The notes under the pieces are model-generated. The model searched no databases. It was not told the DNA's origin and saw only the letters and a list, made by a program, of their open reading frames with translations. A program made the position numbers and the translations under genes. From Lytechinus pictus (Eukaryota > Echinodermata > Echinoidea > Temnopleuroida > Toxopneustidae), in NCBI RefSeq assembly GCF_037042905.1, contig NC_087252.1, positions 30,505,994 to 30,569,993 on the forward strand: 64,000 nucleotides of DNA, written 5' to 3'. Within the stretch, counting starts at the first letter, position 1. Each line of letters opens with the position of its first letter. This document shows positions 23,401 through 38,000 of this stretch, piece by piece.

Positions 23401-26400
23401 ATATTGGAGTAAAACAGGGTTGCGTAATTAGTCCAACTTTATTTAATTTGTTTGTAAATGACATAACTAATATATTTGATACATCAGTAAGCGATCCAGT
23501 AACACTTTTTGATAAAGAACTAAATTGTATAATGTATGCTGATGATCTTGTTATTGTGTCGAAATCCCCTAAAGGTATGCAACACTGTTTAGATAAATTC
23601 ACCGCATACTGTAAATCCTGGATGTTAAACATAAATGTATCTAAGACTAAGATTATGGTGTGCTCAAAATCAGGGAGATCGAACGAAGGGGTTTCATTTG
23701 AAATTAATGGAGAAACACTATGCACTGTTAGGGAAATGAAATATCTTGGTATTGTTTTCGCAAATAATGGATCACTTAAAGTGGCCGCAAGGGATTTAGC
23801 TGATAAAGCGAGAAGAGCATTGTTCAAATTGTACAAATCTTTTGGTTCCTATACTCCTAGCACTAAAACCTTGTTGCATCTTTTCGATGCAACGATACAA
23901 CCGATATTACTTTATGGATCTGAAATTTGGGGTACTAATGTTATAGACATGGAACAAAATCTACAATTAATGGATGGGAAAACAGGGCTATATTTTAAAC
24001 ACGAATCTGAAAAGGTGCACATTCAATTTTGCTAATATATTCTTGGGGTAAACCGCAAATGCAGTAATTTAGCAGCGACAGCTGAAATCGGTAGATATCC
24101 AAAAGTCATCCAAATTGCCATAAATATACTAAAATATTGGATTCGAATACGTAATATGGACGAAGATAGTTTGGTTTACAAAGCTTTTGTAGAAAATGTA
24201 AGTCTATTGAATAACGGAAACAATTGCTGGCTTAAGACAATTCAGGATATTTTTAACATACTAGATATTTGTCGGAAAAATGACACCCCCATACTTGATC
24301 CAGAAAATATACCAATGTCCCAAAAAGAATTTATTACAATATGCAAAACATCATTGGAAAGAAGATTTGACGAACAATTTGAATTGGATTTATTTAACGA
24401 CAGGGACACTAGGGAAGGAAATAAACTAAGAACTTTTAGGCAATTCAAATTCAATATAAGACAAGAAAATTATTTATATTCAATACACAATGTCAATTTG
24501 AGAAAAAATATAAGGTCCATGATATAACCAAGCTCCGACCATGGAATTATTAGGTCCATGCTCCGACTGAGCGCTCATAATCTACCAATAGAAACAGGAA
24601 GGTACAAAAGACCGGAAAAGATACCACCTAACCTGAGATTTTGTGAAGATTGTAATTTGAATTTTGTCGGGGATGAGTTCCACATTATAATGAAATGTAA
24701 CAGATATAAAGATTTGCGTAAAGATATTTTTGAAAAGATAATTACCTTCAATATTAGGTTTACTGAAATGGAGTGCCAGGAAAAATGTATCTACATCATG
24801 AAATTGGAAACTGAAGCCTTGATTAAATTGTTTTGTTCTTTTATCCAAAACATAATTGCTATTAGGGGTGATTTCTAAGTACTAAAAATATCAACCGGTA
24901 AACACTTTGAAGTAATATATTCGCAATATTTTTACACAATGAATTTACATGTAATGCCATTCTTCTCATTCTTCCTCTCTTTCCCGCTCTCTCCATTTTC
25001 GAACTTCTTCCCTCTTTATTTCCCTTTCCTCTCTCACTTTCTTTATGTTTTCTTTATCTTTTCTTGGATATCAGTCTCTATATTCATTGTCAAAATATCT
25101 ATCCGAATGATTCCTATGTTTATTGTGTATATTTGTATATAATTTACAAGTTGTTTCTTTTTTTTCTTCTTTTTGACGAAATACTATTTTGTTTTTGTTT
25201 ATTTGCTTATATTCCTTGCATCGTATATTTGTCTTGTATCATTTTGTACTTCTTGTTATGAACAAAATGCTGGCAATTGCCAGTGAAGTTCTAATAAATT
25301 CAATTCAATTCAATTCATGTACACCCTCATTCACACACACACACACAATATTCAACTCGCATGGATGCTCTTCCTTAGTTCCATTCCTGTGAATAAATTT
25401 TAGGCCGGGTAAGTCTTGTTCGAGTTATTTCGAAGATGGCATTGGCTTTGCTGACTTGATAAGAGTGAGTTGATACATAAAAGATTGATAATTTATCAAA
25501 TGAGTGTGTTATACTAAGGTTAAATTGAAGACACAAAGGCTACATGTAAATTGGTATTCGTTACATAATGGTTTAACTAAAATAAAGTTACGTATACTTG
25601 TAAAGTCTGGAACCGACTGCATACAGACAGACTTTGACACGTTTGAAATTTCAGGAACAGACCCCTTAATAATAGTGATAATACACGCGGACTATATACA
25701 GCGCCAAATCCACCCTGTAGAATGCTCAAAGCGCATGTAAGAAATAAGGGTTTTAAGGAGAATGAAACTCTTGGAGCAAGTTAGCTTTTGTGAAAGCAGA
25801 AAAATCAAAGAATAAGATCAACAAAAGTTTTGTGTAGAATACGACTAGCAATAGAAGAGTTATGAGCATTTGAATGTCGAGATCACTAATGCTATGGAGA
25901 TCCTCCCATTGGCAATGCGACCAAGATCTATGATGTCACAGATGAACAACCCTCCCCTTTTGGACACTAAAAATATACCCCAAAACATCTCTTTTTGCTC
26001 ATTCTAATCGTATGACAAACGATTCATCAATGATATAATAGTGTGAAACCTCTGTCCTCTCATAAAGAGAACACCTCACCTTGTGATAGACTCTATAAAA
26101 GTGAGAATATAAGTGAAATAAGTACTAAAGTAATGAGGGAGTTGTACGTGTGTGACATCACAGATCTTGGTCGCATTGCCAATGGGAGGATCTACATGGC
26201 ATTACTGTTCTCAATATTCAAATGCTCATAACTTTCTTATTATTCATTCAATCTTCCTCAAACTTTCAACAATATGTTTCTTTTATTTTTCTCTTTGATA
26301 TGGATTCAGCTGGTTTCAAGGGTTTCATTCTCCTTTAAGTACATTTTTGAAGGACTCAACAGACACACAATCCTTGATGGATTCAGGAAGTCTGTTCCAT

Positions 26401-29400
26401 AGTATGGGACACCATGAGCACAGGATCACCCCCCCCCCCCCCCCATTTTCGAAACTTTTGGAACCAGAAGCAGACGAGATGTTGAAGAGCGTAGTGACCT
26501 GGTGGGTATGTAATAATTGTTAAAAAGAAGATTGTATTGACGAGCTGATCCATGAATGCAATGAAAGGCAAGCAACACAATCTTAAAAGTTTTCCGATCC
26601 TTGATAGGGAGCAAGTGCAGCGAATTCAGAATAGGGGTAATATGTGAGAAATTGAACAAAAGTGTATTGCAAAAATCAAGACGGGAGGAAATCAAGGCAT
26701 GTACTACTTTCTCAGTGGCAGACTTTGACAAGTATTTCCGAATGAAACCGATATTACGCAGTGTGTACCTAACTGATTTACAGATATTTGAGGAGACATA
26801 GTCATGTGTGAATCAAATATTACTCCGAGATTGCGAAAAGTATGAGACAAGTTGATCAAGTGTCAAGAAAATGAAAAGCAATCGACATCAATTTTGTTAA
26901 GCCGTATTTTCAAGCCGAACGTAAGAAATTCACCTTTTTCTAAATTCAATTTCAAAGAAGGGGTACGCATCCAGTCATGAACACACATCAGACATACATG
27001 ATTGGAGTCGACGAATGGCATTTTCCGCTGCCATTTGAGTGGAATCGAAATAAATCATCAGTTGAATATCGTCAGCATAGATGCTATGATGAATCATAAC
27101 TTGTTGCGATCCAATCAAATAGATCGAAAAAAGGAGTCGGACCTCCCACAGAGCCCTGCGGCACGGCATTGGTCAGAGGTAAAGCAGCAGATTTACTACT
27201 TTTTACACACATAATCTGTGAATGAAATTATATATGAATCGAACCACCTGAATGCATCACCTCTGACACCAAACAAACTCAAAGTATTCAACATGATTGT
27301 ATGGTTGTATTGACTAGTATTAATTAGGAAATTGCAATATAATTTCCCAATCTGAGAGACGTGGGTTCGATTTCCAGCCATGGAAATCTGTAGAGCAGAA
27401 AAAAGTCAAGTTTTTTATTACAATACATATGACCATGTCATAAGCAGTAGCCTCCGATTCATTATCACTTGTTCACATTGAACAGTTTCTGGAGTGAATT
27501 TGAACAGAATTCAATAAAACAACCATCAAAATCTGTGTATATGATACAAAGACTCGTGTTTCATATGAGTTTGGTAGAAAATATATAATTGCTGGCTGAG
27601 AAAGTTGACAACAAATAATTATGTCATTTTACCGAAATGTGTGGACTTTATCCAATAAATTAGAAATACACTGTCCAACGAGTCCCTTTATGTGTTAATG
27701 ATGATCTTTTGTGTAATCATTTCCATCCTACATTTCATGATTTCACAGAGTTTGGTTTATGCGAAAAAAATAGACCTTTACATGTGATATGGTGGCAATT
27801 AACTATGATTTCAAGGAACTATAATGAAATCATAGTTTGCTACAATTCAGTGATAAACAATTCCTATCATTCTGTAGCAATGCCAATTGAAATAATCTTA
27901 TAAATTAATAATTAATTGATTCACTGACCATCCGCTACGTCTCCAACTGTCAGCATGAAGTTGCAAATATCTGTATCTCCTTTCAAATCACTGGCTTCGT
28001 AGGAGATGTTGTAAACCCCCTCGCTGAAATTGCCTCCATTGGTTCCTGGTCCCAGAAATTCCAAGGTAGCACAGTTGGACCAAGCGTTCAAAGAAGGTTC
28101 AGTCCAGGAGACCTGTTGCGTACCGTTTGTCGAGTTGCTGGCGATGGGTACAGAGAAGTCCATAGGGCAATCCACAATGGAAACGGCCTCGGTATAATTA
28201 TCTGTTAAAAATGTATATTACATGACTTCAGTCTGAATTGATGCATTATCTTTTGGCGCTTTACTTACTAATCTAAATCACGAGACGGATTTTTTTTCTT
28301 CAGAAATTGAGTAGTTTGATTGGCCGAGGATGGTTTGAGTGGTTCTATAACGTGAATCTATTTTTGTCATCCCCCTCTATTGGTAAATTGCCAATTCGTC
28401 TACTGCCAACTCATCCACTCACCAAATGGTCTACTTTCATTTAGTCTAATGCCATTCCGTCCATCAACATTTTGTCTAGGAACCATTTGGTCCAATAACT
28501 ATGAAGTCCAATCATCACTTCGTCTAATCACCATTTCGTCTATGACAATTTCGTCTTATAACCAGTTGGTCTAATGTCCATGTCATTTTCATTCATTTTA
28601 CACAATCAAGACTTAGTCCAATTAGACAAAATGGTATATGAACTAAATGGCTATTGGACCAACTGGTTATTAGACGATATGGTGATTAGACGAAATGGCA
28701 ATTAGACCATGTGGATAGTGGATGAACTGATGGTAGACCAAATGTAGTAGACGAGTTGACAATTGGACGAATCGACATTAGACGAATTGAAAATAAACCC
28801 CTCTATGCTCTCTTGTTCAATCAGAATAACTTATTTAGATTTCGTTCATGGTTTTATATCATATATTATATACTACGTCGCCTGTTGACACACTTTGGGC
28901 TAGAGCCGCTAATAAAATATGTTTTAACTTAAAGTTGAATTAAGAAGACGATTCCAAATATTGAGATATTTACATTAATAGCAACCTTACAACCCCCCAA
29001 ACACTAATAGGTGATTCGACCCCCCATTTTCTTTTTTCAAAATAGTGAATTTGAACGATTTATCCCTACCCATTTTCCCTGAGTTCGCTCCTGCAATGCC
29101 TACCGAGACGGGTGTTCTTTGAGTGTGACGTCACCGGGGGGTATTCGGTCCCGGTGTAGTAAACAAGGCAGTGCCGTTTTGTGTACTATGCACGTACTCC
29201 TTCATATGGAATAACTGCAGTTGAAGTTGTATCTGCGAGCCATAGAACTTGCAAAGAGGAAATGATTAAAATATTTGTGGCCGTACTATTATTCCAAATA
29301 TGTGAATTCCCTCAGAATGATACCATAGACCCTAAAGGAATAATTTCAAGGTGAATAATATGAAATTTGATCGAGATCTTCTCACCAGTCGATAACGTAG

Positions 29401-32400
29401 CAGACGTGTTATTATGACATATTTATCCGCGTGTGACGCGGCTCTTGCAAAAAAACACAGTTGGTTGCGGAATTGCTTTGTGCCGACCGGCCGCCCGCTC
29501 CGTAGTCTAGTTCTAGACGATATTTTAAACGAATTTATTTGCACCGATATATACGTTCTATTCCGTGCGTACGCCCAGCCGAGTGTGCGCGCAAAACCGA
29601 GAACCTGTACTCCGAGAAAATTCTCGGCTCTCGGTTTTGCGCGCACACTCGGCTGGGCGTACGCACGGAATAGAACGTATATATCGGTGCAAATAAATTC
29701 GTTTAATATCGTCTAGAACTAGACTACCCGCTCCGGCGCAGCTAGCTGTCGAGCTACCGTACCGTTCTTGTTGTCTTCAACCATAGAGATGTATACTAAT
29801 TACTATATATCTTTCTGTCTTCAACTCACTTCCGAATTGCGTTTGTATGTGTGACGGTGACCCCTAGCGTAATTAAATATAGAAAACAACTCAGAAGGCC
29901 GAGAAAGAATACTATAAGTTTGGTTCAAGATTGTTCTGTGGAATGAGCTATGAGTGGAAATGATCCAGAGGATATAAAAGTGGAGTCAAAGACAAAAGAA
30001 AAGAAGAAAAAACGCCAGGGGATCGCTGCACGGCCATGAACTACTAGTCGACATACCAGACCATAACAGTACACTCAATGCCTGGGTGTTGTGTGTACTA
30101 GTATTATGCGTTCAGCGCGCGCTGAGCTAGCCGCCGGAATTACTTTCCAGCTACTCACATGATTGAACATCGTGATAAAATAAATGAGAAATAGTGAAAA
30201 TATCATTCGATAACTCACTGTTTGCTATCTTACATCATGATTGAAGAGTTCATGGTGGTTATTCATACTGTTTTTTATACAGGGAAAGTAAAGATTTGTA
30301 CATATCAGTCCTATTTGTTTGATTTGAGTTGCTTTGAAAAAAAATTGTAAAATATCTTTCTCTCTCTGCATAGCATTTCTGTATGACATTCAGGCACCTC
30401 TTATACTAAATTCCCCCCGGTGACGTCACACTCCGAGTGACTTTTCTGTACACTCGTCTCTCGGGCTCTGACAGGTGGCTAATTTCATAGACTTTCAAAG
30501 CAAAATATCGAGAAGGCAGAGGATTATTGTGACATGCTATGTGTTTGAACAACTTATATATATACTATATATTGTATGTAGAACCTATATTTATGGAAAC
30601 TCACCCCCTTCTTAATTCAACTTTAAAAAATGTGTTATAATAATATCTGACGAATTAGTTAGTGTATTTTTTTTCGAAAATGACAACAGAAATTCACACA
30701 AACATACATGACAGAAGAGATTCGTAGACGATGTGTAGAACACCGGTCGTGGAATTCCGTCGCCTTGTGGTTTTGCACTCTTAAATCAGAGCGATTTAAG
30801 GTGAATTAACAAAAGAACGGGCACGACCAACTCCTACTTTGTAGCAAAACCATGTTCTAACATGGGATATTGTTGCCATTATTTACGTCCATCTTTATGT
30901 GTAATATACATCCAGAAGTTCAACCTAGAAGTCACCAAATTATTGAAACGGCTAAGAAAATACCATTATCGGACATACACACGCAGAGACAAACAACAAC
31001 TTAAAAACAATCATTTTGTGTGTCTTGAGTAATTACTCAAAAACTACTATCATATACTTGGAATGTCATTATATTCATACAATTGACTAATTATAAACAA
31101 GCAACGAAGCATGAATCTTACCATTGATGATCCGAATAGATGTTGGGTTAATCCTTTGGTTCATGGAGATGTTGGCGACAGAATAAGAAATCTGGATGTC
31201 ATCATAAACCTCTAGGGAGGAGGACATTGTGTCGTATTCCACCAGCTTATTGGAACCGGATGTAATTCGTATAAAGAAGAGCTTGCTTCCATATTTCGCC
31301 AAGTCCAGTCTCGAAAGATATCGACCAGGCATTGTTCCGAGGGTCCGGATTTCATTGTTGAGCGTATCTGTGTAACCTAACACCTCGGAATCCTTGTAGT
31401 AATACAGACGGCCTAGTTAGAGCAATGGGGAGGATACATACAGAGTTGTATGATATATTATAAAATAGGTGTATTATTTCAAGCATCGCGATTGGCCAAT
31501 ACGCGTCACATGACATCCAACTTTTTTGGTGCATTGCACGGCAGTGCAAAAAGGTGTGCAACGAAAATTGACATTGCACGCTCAAACAGAACAGTGCGGT
31601 AGAAGTCCAACAAAAGTGTACTGTAACTTTTTAAGAATTTGTTTCTATGTTACTGTGTTGCACACACTGGGTACTCGCCGCCAGCGGCTCGGGCACAGTG
31701 CGGCACCTATCTAAAGAAACCTCGCGTGCTCTGCATTTCAACTAACGCATTCGGCTGCATGCATTATTATTGCCTCGTTACTACGTGGGTTCCTACTCAG
31801 AGTCAAAATTGTATTATGCATGAATAAAAATTCAAAAGATGTTTATTTTGTCACGACCCAGACGTAGGCTGTTTTAATTATCTATTTATTCATTTATTTA
31901 TTACTTTTATTATTATTTCATTTTTTGCCGGGGGAAGGGTCGGAAGAAGGCCAGTCGAAAAAAAAAAGGTTTGAGTAGTGGCTATCTCGACAAAGTTACT
32001 CCATCGTCCCTTCTATCAATATACTTCTAGGAAGGGTTTTGGGTATCTTTTACTGAGATTAAGAACCCACGTCTGAATGAGGCTATATGTACATACAAAA
32101 AAAAAAAAAAGGTAATACAATTCTATTGGTCGGAGGATCATAAATAGCAAATGAATGGCTTGTTGGAAATGATCCTCAAAAAACACACAAAACAAAACAG
32201 GATTATCATGATTATAGTGACAACAGCACCCCTAATCAAAGGTCGTTCCAAGGACCCTGCCTACCTTATGTAAATTTTCTACGACAAAGATGAAGAATTT
32301 TCAGATTATCAGTTTATCTCGACATGTTATCTTGCGCACAGGGATGCGACGTTTTTTACTTTACGCAATATTATAGCTCTAGCGTCATGCGTGCTCAGTG

Positions 32401-34976
32401 AAAGAAAATTCAAGAAAATTCACACGAAAAGATTCAACAGTTTTCAGAATACAGAATTAATTGTCACTCTAAAGACACCAAAATATATATTCTAATACGA
32501 TTTTCACAATGCAGCGCCATTTGTGGGCCAGAAATGGCGCTGCATACTGTGGCTGCCGGGTCGAGGATGAATTGGGCAAAAACAATATTAGTAGTATTTC
32601 TAATTTCAAATTTCATTCAGAATGTTGAAAATATGCAGTCAAATGACGAAAACCTTATCAAACCCAATTTTTGTTTTAGTTTTCACAGTGAAAATTGATT
32701 TAAAATTTAAAGGATGGAAGATTATCGTATATGTCTGCAAATTATCAAATAAAATTTTAAAAAATCGTCGTGATTCCCCCGCTAAATTGCAATTTATAAG
32801 AACAAAGATTGAATTTTGATATTTTTGTCCAATGTCACACTTCGTCAGTTTTTTTTCAGGTAAACTTTGGGAAGCTTAAAGATGCCTTTGTGTTTTCTTA
32901 ATACCAATTTGCTGAAAAGGGCCGATGAAACCGGCATACATTCGTAATTCCGAAGCTTCGTATTTCCGAAGGTTCGTTAATCCAAAAACGAAATAAGGTT
33001 CGTAATTCCGAAGGTTCGTTAGTCCGAAAACGAAATGAGGTTCGTAATTCGTAATTTGTTTTTGTGGGTGTTTTTTTTATCTTTTTAATCTGAAAACTAA
33101 TTCATGAAAATTCATTTTCAGATGCAACAACGATAGATAAGCGCCTTGAGAATAAAACGGTGTCTTACTGGAAGGAGGTGTACTGCCACTAGTTAGGCAC
33201 GTCTCGAATACGAACGCCTGTGCATAAAAGGGTTGAAGGACCTTCGTGGTTCTTGCAGATATGTCATAGACTCCCAACATATTCGACATCGGCGATGTGT
33301 AGTAAAGAAACCTGAATTGAAAAATATAAAATAAAATGTAATTTGCTTCGGAGTTTAATTATCATGGGCAATTATTTTGGTAGATATTTAAGAAGTACAC
33401 GCACACACACTCCTAAACATAACACACCTTAAAACGCTCAGGAATAAGTGGGAAAGATCCAGCTTTCGCCTGTAGATGGGACGGAAAATATTTTTTATAT
33501 ATGTGCACATCGATCGCTAACAGGTTGTTTTGGGTTAATGTTTTTAAGGGTAACACTTCGTAATTCCGAAGGTTCTTTATTCCGAAGGTTCGTAATTCCG
33601 AAACACGCAAATTGCCTATACCTCGATGTTCGTTAATCCGAAAACGTAAAAGGGTTCGTTAATCCGAACATTTGTGGCGTTATTCCGAAGGTTCGTTATT
33701 CCGAAGGTTCGATAATCCGAAAACGAAATAAGGTTCGTTGTTGCAAATGTTCGTTAATCCGAAAACGAAATAAGGTTCGTTGTTCCGAAGGTTCGTTAGT
33801 CCGAAAACGAAATGAGGCTCGTTAATCATTAGTTTTCGGACTAACGAACCTTCGGAATTACGAACCTCATTTCGTTTTCGGACTAACGAACCTTCGGAAT
33901 TACGAACCTCATTTCGTTTTCGGACTATCGAACCTTCGGAATTACGAACCTATGGAAATACGAACCTTCGGAATAACGAACCTTCGGAATATCCGAACCT
34001 TCGGAATAACGAAGCTTCGGAATTACATGTACGAATGTATGCGGTTTTTTAGCTGGTAGTCCAACCTAAAGACTTTCAAAGTAAATTTGATGGTTTATTC
34101 TTTAAACAAATATGATAAGGTATGCCTATCTCATGTGGCCTAAATAAATAATGCAAGCGCGAAGTGAGATTCTTGTTTTTTTTTTTCAATATACTTAATT
34201 ACCTTAAAAGGGACTAACTAAGAACTGTTTGTAGTGAAATACAAATAGGATACAAATCCCACTGATAAAATAATGCGAGTTTGAAGCGCGAGAAGAAGAT
34301 TCCTGATATTCCGTGATATTTCGACCTTAAAGGGGATGGTCGGGGCTGAAGATATTTCTATCTAAATAAATGGAGTAAACTCACTGAGCAAGATGCTGAT
34401 AATTTCTTCAAAATCGGACAACAAATAAAAAAGTTATTGGATTTAAAAAATGATCAATATTTTGTGAAAACAGTTATATGCACATTATCGTGAATATTCA
34501 TTTAATAGGTGGGCTGATGATGTCATATTTCCACTTTCCTTTTTTCTTATGTTATTACATGAAATCATAATTGATTCATTTTTTATACATGTGTAAATAA
34601 TATGTCTCCATCAAGATGAAATAAGTTTCGGCAATAAATAACTAATAGCTAATCAGTTGTCAATCTAATCCTTATAGTTCTTGGTATAAAAAATTGAATA
34701 AACCTAATTTCATAAGAAATACATAAGAACAAGTGGGGATATGACATCATCAACCCATAATGAATATTCGTGAAGACATGCCAAGAACTGTTTCACAAGA
34801 ATAATGCGAATCTTTAAAATTGAATAACTTCTTTATTTGGTATCCAATTTTGATCAAATTTTCAACATTTTGCTTTGTGAATTGGATTTTACTATATTTG
34901 TTTAGATATAAATATCTCCAGCCTGGACCATCCCTTTAAGTTACACCTACCATTGTTGCCTTCATCCATTCCTTTC

Positions 34977-35037
<61 letters not shown>

Positions 35038-38000
35038 TTATTTATTTATATTTATATATATATATATATATGCATGTATATTATGTTGGGGTTTTAAGAG
35101 AATACCTTCCATCTCACAAGGGACAATACTATAATCGAACTCCGAACGTCGACCAACACTTTGCATTGGTAGTATACGAAGGTCCCCTTGTTCAGATTTG
35201 TGACCACCGCTCTCTCAGAGTACTGTTTTCACAAAATCATGACCCAAAAAATACGAAGGGTACAACACCTATTTTATCTAAGTTTTGTAGTTTAGATATA
35301 CATGCACGAAATCAGCTTTGATGAAAGGTTTTTTTTTCATCAGTTTTTTTTGCTTGCAAACGTTTGGTTAGTCTTTTAAAAAATGAAAAAAAAAAAAAGA
35401 GACCAAATGTTTGACCCCACGATTGACCATTGACCAGTCTTTCAAAACCACATTTTTTTCTAAAATATTAGTGTTTTTTATACCCTTAACGAGTGCTCGC
35501 GCGGCCCGCGTCCAAAATGAAAAAAAAAACATCCCCCTTAAACGCATTTTTTTTTGGTCACGCATCAATATATTTGACCCCCCCCCCTGTTACACCCAAA
35601 AATGTAATAATCGCCCACAAATGTAATAACACTTTACCTACAATCGTAATGACGCCCACAAATGTAATAACACTTTACCCACAAATGTAATAAATTTACC
35701 CTTAAATGTAATAATGGACTTTACCCACAAATGTAATGATTTTTGATCGCCAACAAATGTAATAATGACTTTACCCACAAATGTAATAAATTTGAAGGGA
35801 TTTTTGGCAAATCCGTTCTAAACTAAAATCCTATAGTAATGCGTTCATATAGCACAAAAGTGCAAAGTCTTTTTTCCAGACCAAGTTAATTAAGAAATTA
35901 TAATATATGTCCAAAGTCTTTTTTTCCAGACCCGGTTGTTTAAAAAATTATAATATAATTCCAAACTAAGATACGATAATGATATTCCAGTGGAATAAAA
36001 ATTAGAATCGAGCTTAGTCTTTTCTCCAGACCCAGTTAATTAAAAATGGTGGTAATAATGACTTTGTTGCTGTTTTAATCCATACGGCGCGTATTGTGAA
36101 TACATGCGCTAAGAGTAAATTGAGAATAAAGCATAGTTTTTTTTTATCCAGACCCGGTAACTAAAAACTAAAACCCTATAGTAATGCTTTCATATAGCAC
36201 AAAATGCAAAATCTTTTTTCCAGACCCAGTTAATTCAAAAATTATAATAGAAGTCCAAAGTCTTTTTTCCAGACCTGGTTGTTTAAAAAATTATAAGTCC
36301 ATTTTTTTTTAATTCCAGACCCGGTTATTTCAAAATAACAAATCATAAAAAAGATATACATGTATAATTATAATAATAAAACAAAGCCAAACAATCTTAT
36401 TGCTGTTGAATAACATGGAAATATTGCGTAGTCTTCCCTCCAGACCTACTTATTTCAAAATTACAAATCATTTTTAAAGAGTCAACAAGTAACAAAGACC
36501 CCCACTATCTTATTTATGTTAAATAACATGGAAATATAGCAAATGTGAAATAATGAATAGTAATTAAAAAAATCAAAGACCCAACGATCTTATAAATGTT
36601 GAACAAAATGTAAATATAGCACAGTCTTTTCTCCAGACCAAGTTATAAAAAATATTTCAAAAACAAAACAACAACAACAATTAAAAACAGACCCAGCAAT
36701 TTTACAACATTGAATAGCATCGAAATATGGTGCAGTCTTTGTTCCAGCCCCAGTTATTTCAAAATAGCAAATCATAAAGAACAATATTATCAAAGACCCC
36801 ACAATCTCAATGATGTTGACTAACTTTAAAATAAAGCGTAGTCTTCTTCAAGACCCAGTTATTTTAAAATAACAAGTCATAAAAAAGATATATAATTATA
36901 ATAATAAAACAAAGGCCTTACAATCTTATTGCTGTTGAATAACATGGAAAAATGGGTAGTCTTTCTTCCAGACCCATTTATTTCAAAATTACAAATCATT
37001 TTTTGAAGAGTCAACAAGTAACAAAGACCCACGATCCTACTTATGTTGAATAACATGGAAATATAGCGTAGTCTTTCCTCCAGACCCAGTTATAAAAATC
37101 ATTAGAAACACAACACCAAAACAAAGACTCTGCAATCTTATCAAAATTGAATAGCATGGAAATAGGGTGTAGTCTTTGCTCCAGACCTAGTAATTTCAAA
37201 ATAGGAAATTATAAGAAACAATAAAAACAAACAAACAATATTGACAAAGACCCCACAATATCATTGATGTAGTATTACGTTGTTGTTGTTGTTGTTGTTG
37301 TTATCTTGGGTTTTAAGGCGCGTATCATTCAGATATGAATATTTACGCCTATGATTAATTTGTCGTTTTTGTGGTATGCATTATCACAGGGTTTTTATAG
37401 TTTTAAAAATGCTGGGGTCTAAGTCTTAAGATTAATGTTTCGCTTAATTTGTAGTTTTAAGAGAACTGGGTGTGGGGGTAAGGACAACACTCTGAACCCA
37501 ATCATTTTAACTGGGTTTAATTTTGAAGATTGATCTTAGCTTGGATTTTTTTTTTCAATATTTGTTTAACTATTAAATAACCGGGTCTAGACGAAAGACT
37601 AAGCATAATACTCGTGTTATTCCACAGGAATAAGAATATGACAAAGTATTATGTTTTTAAGATTGTTTAATTTATTTTTTAAATGAATGGGTCTGAAATA
37701 CAGACAACACTCTAAACATGTGGTTTTCTACATGGTCTTAATTTGGAGGATTGTTGGTTCTTAGATTCGTTGGTGGGGGTTGGGTTTTATTGTTTTTATT
37801 ATTGAAATGACTGTGTCGGGAGGAAAGACTACAATCGGTCTTCATGTTATTCCACAATAATTAGATTATTGGGTATTCCTTTTAGAATATTTGTAAAAAC
37901 TATTTTTTTTTTCAAATAATAACCAAGTTAGGAAAAAGGATATTTGTTTTACCCATGCATTATTACAATGTAAAGACATATTTTTTATTTACTGGGTGTA

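Noticed and set aside
29950..30040. Short frame starting MSGNDPEDIKVESKTKEKKK
   Set aside because: Lysine-rich, 29 codons, inside a nested mobile element; too short to support.
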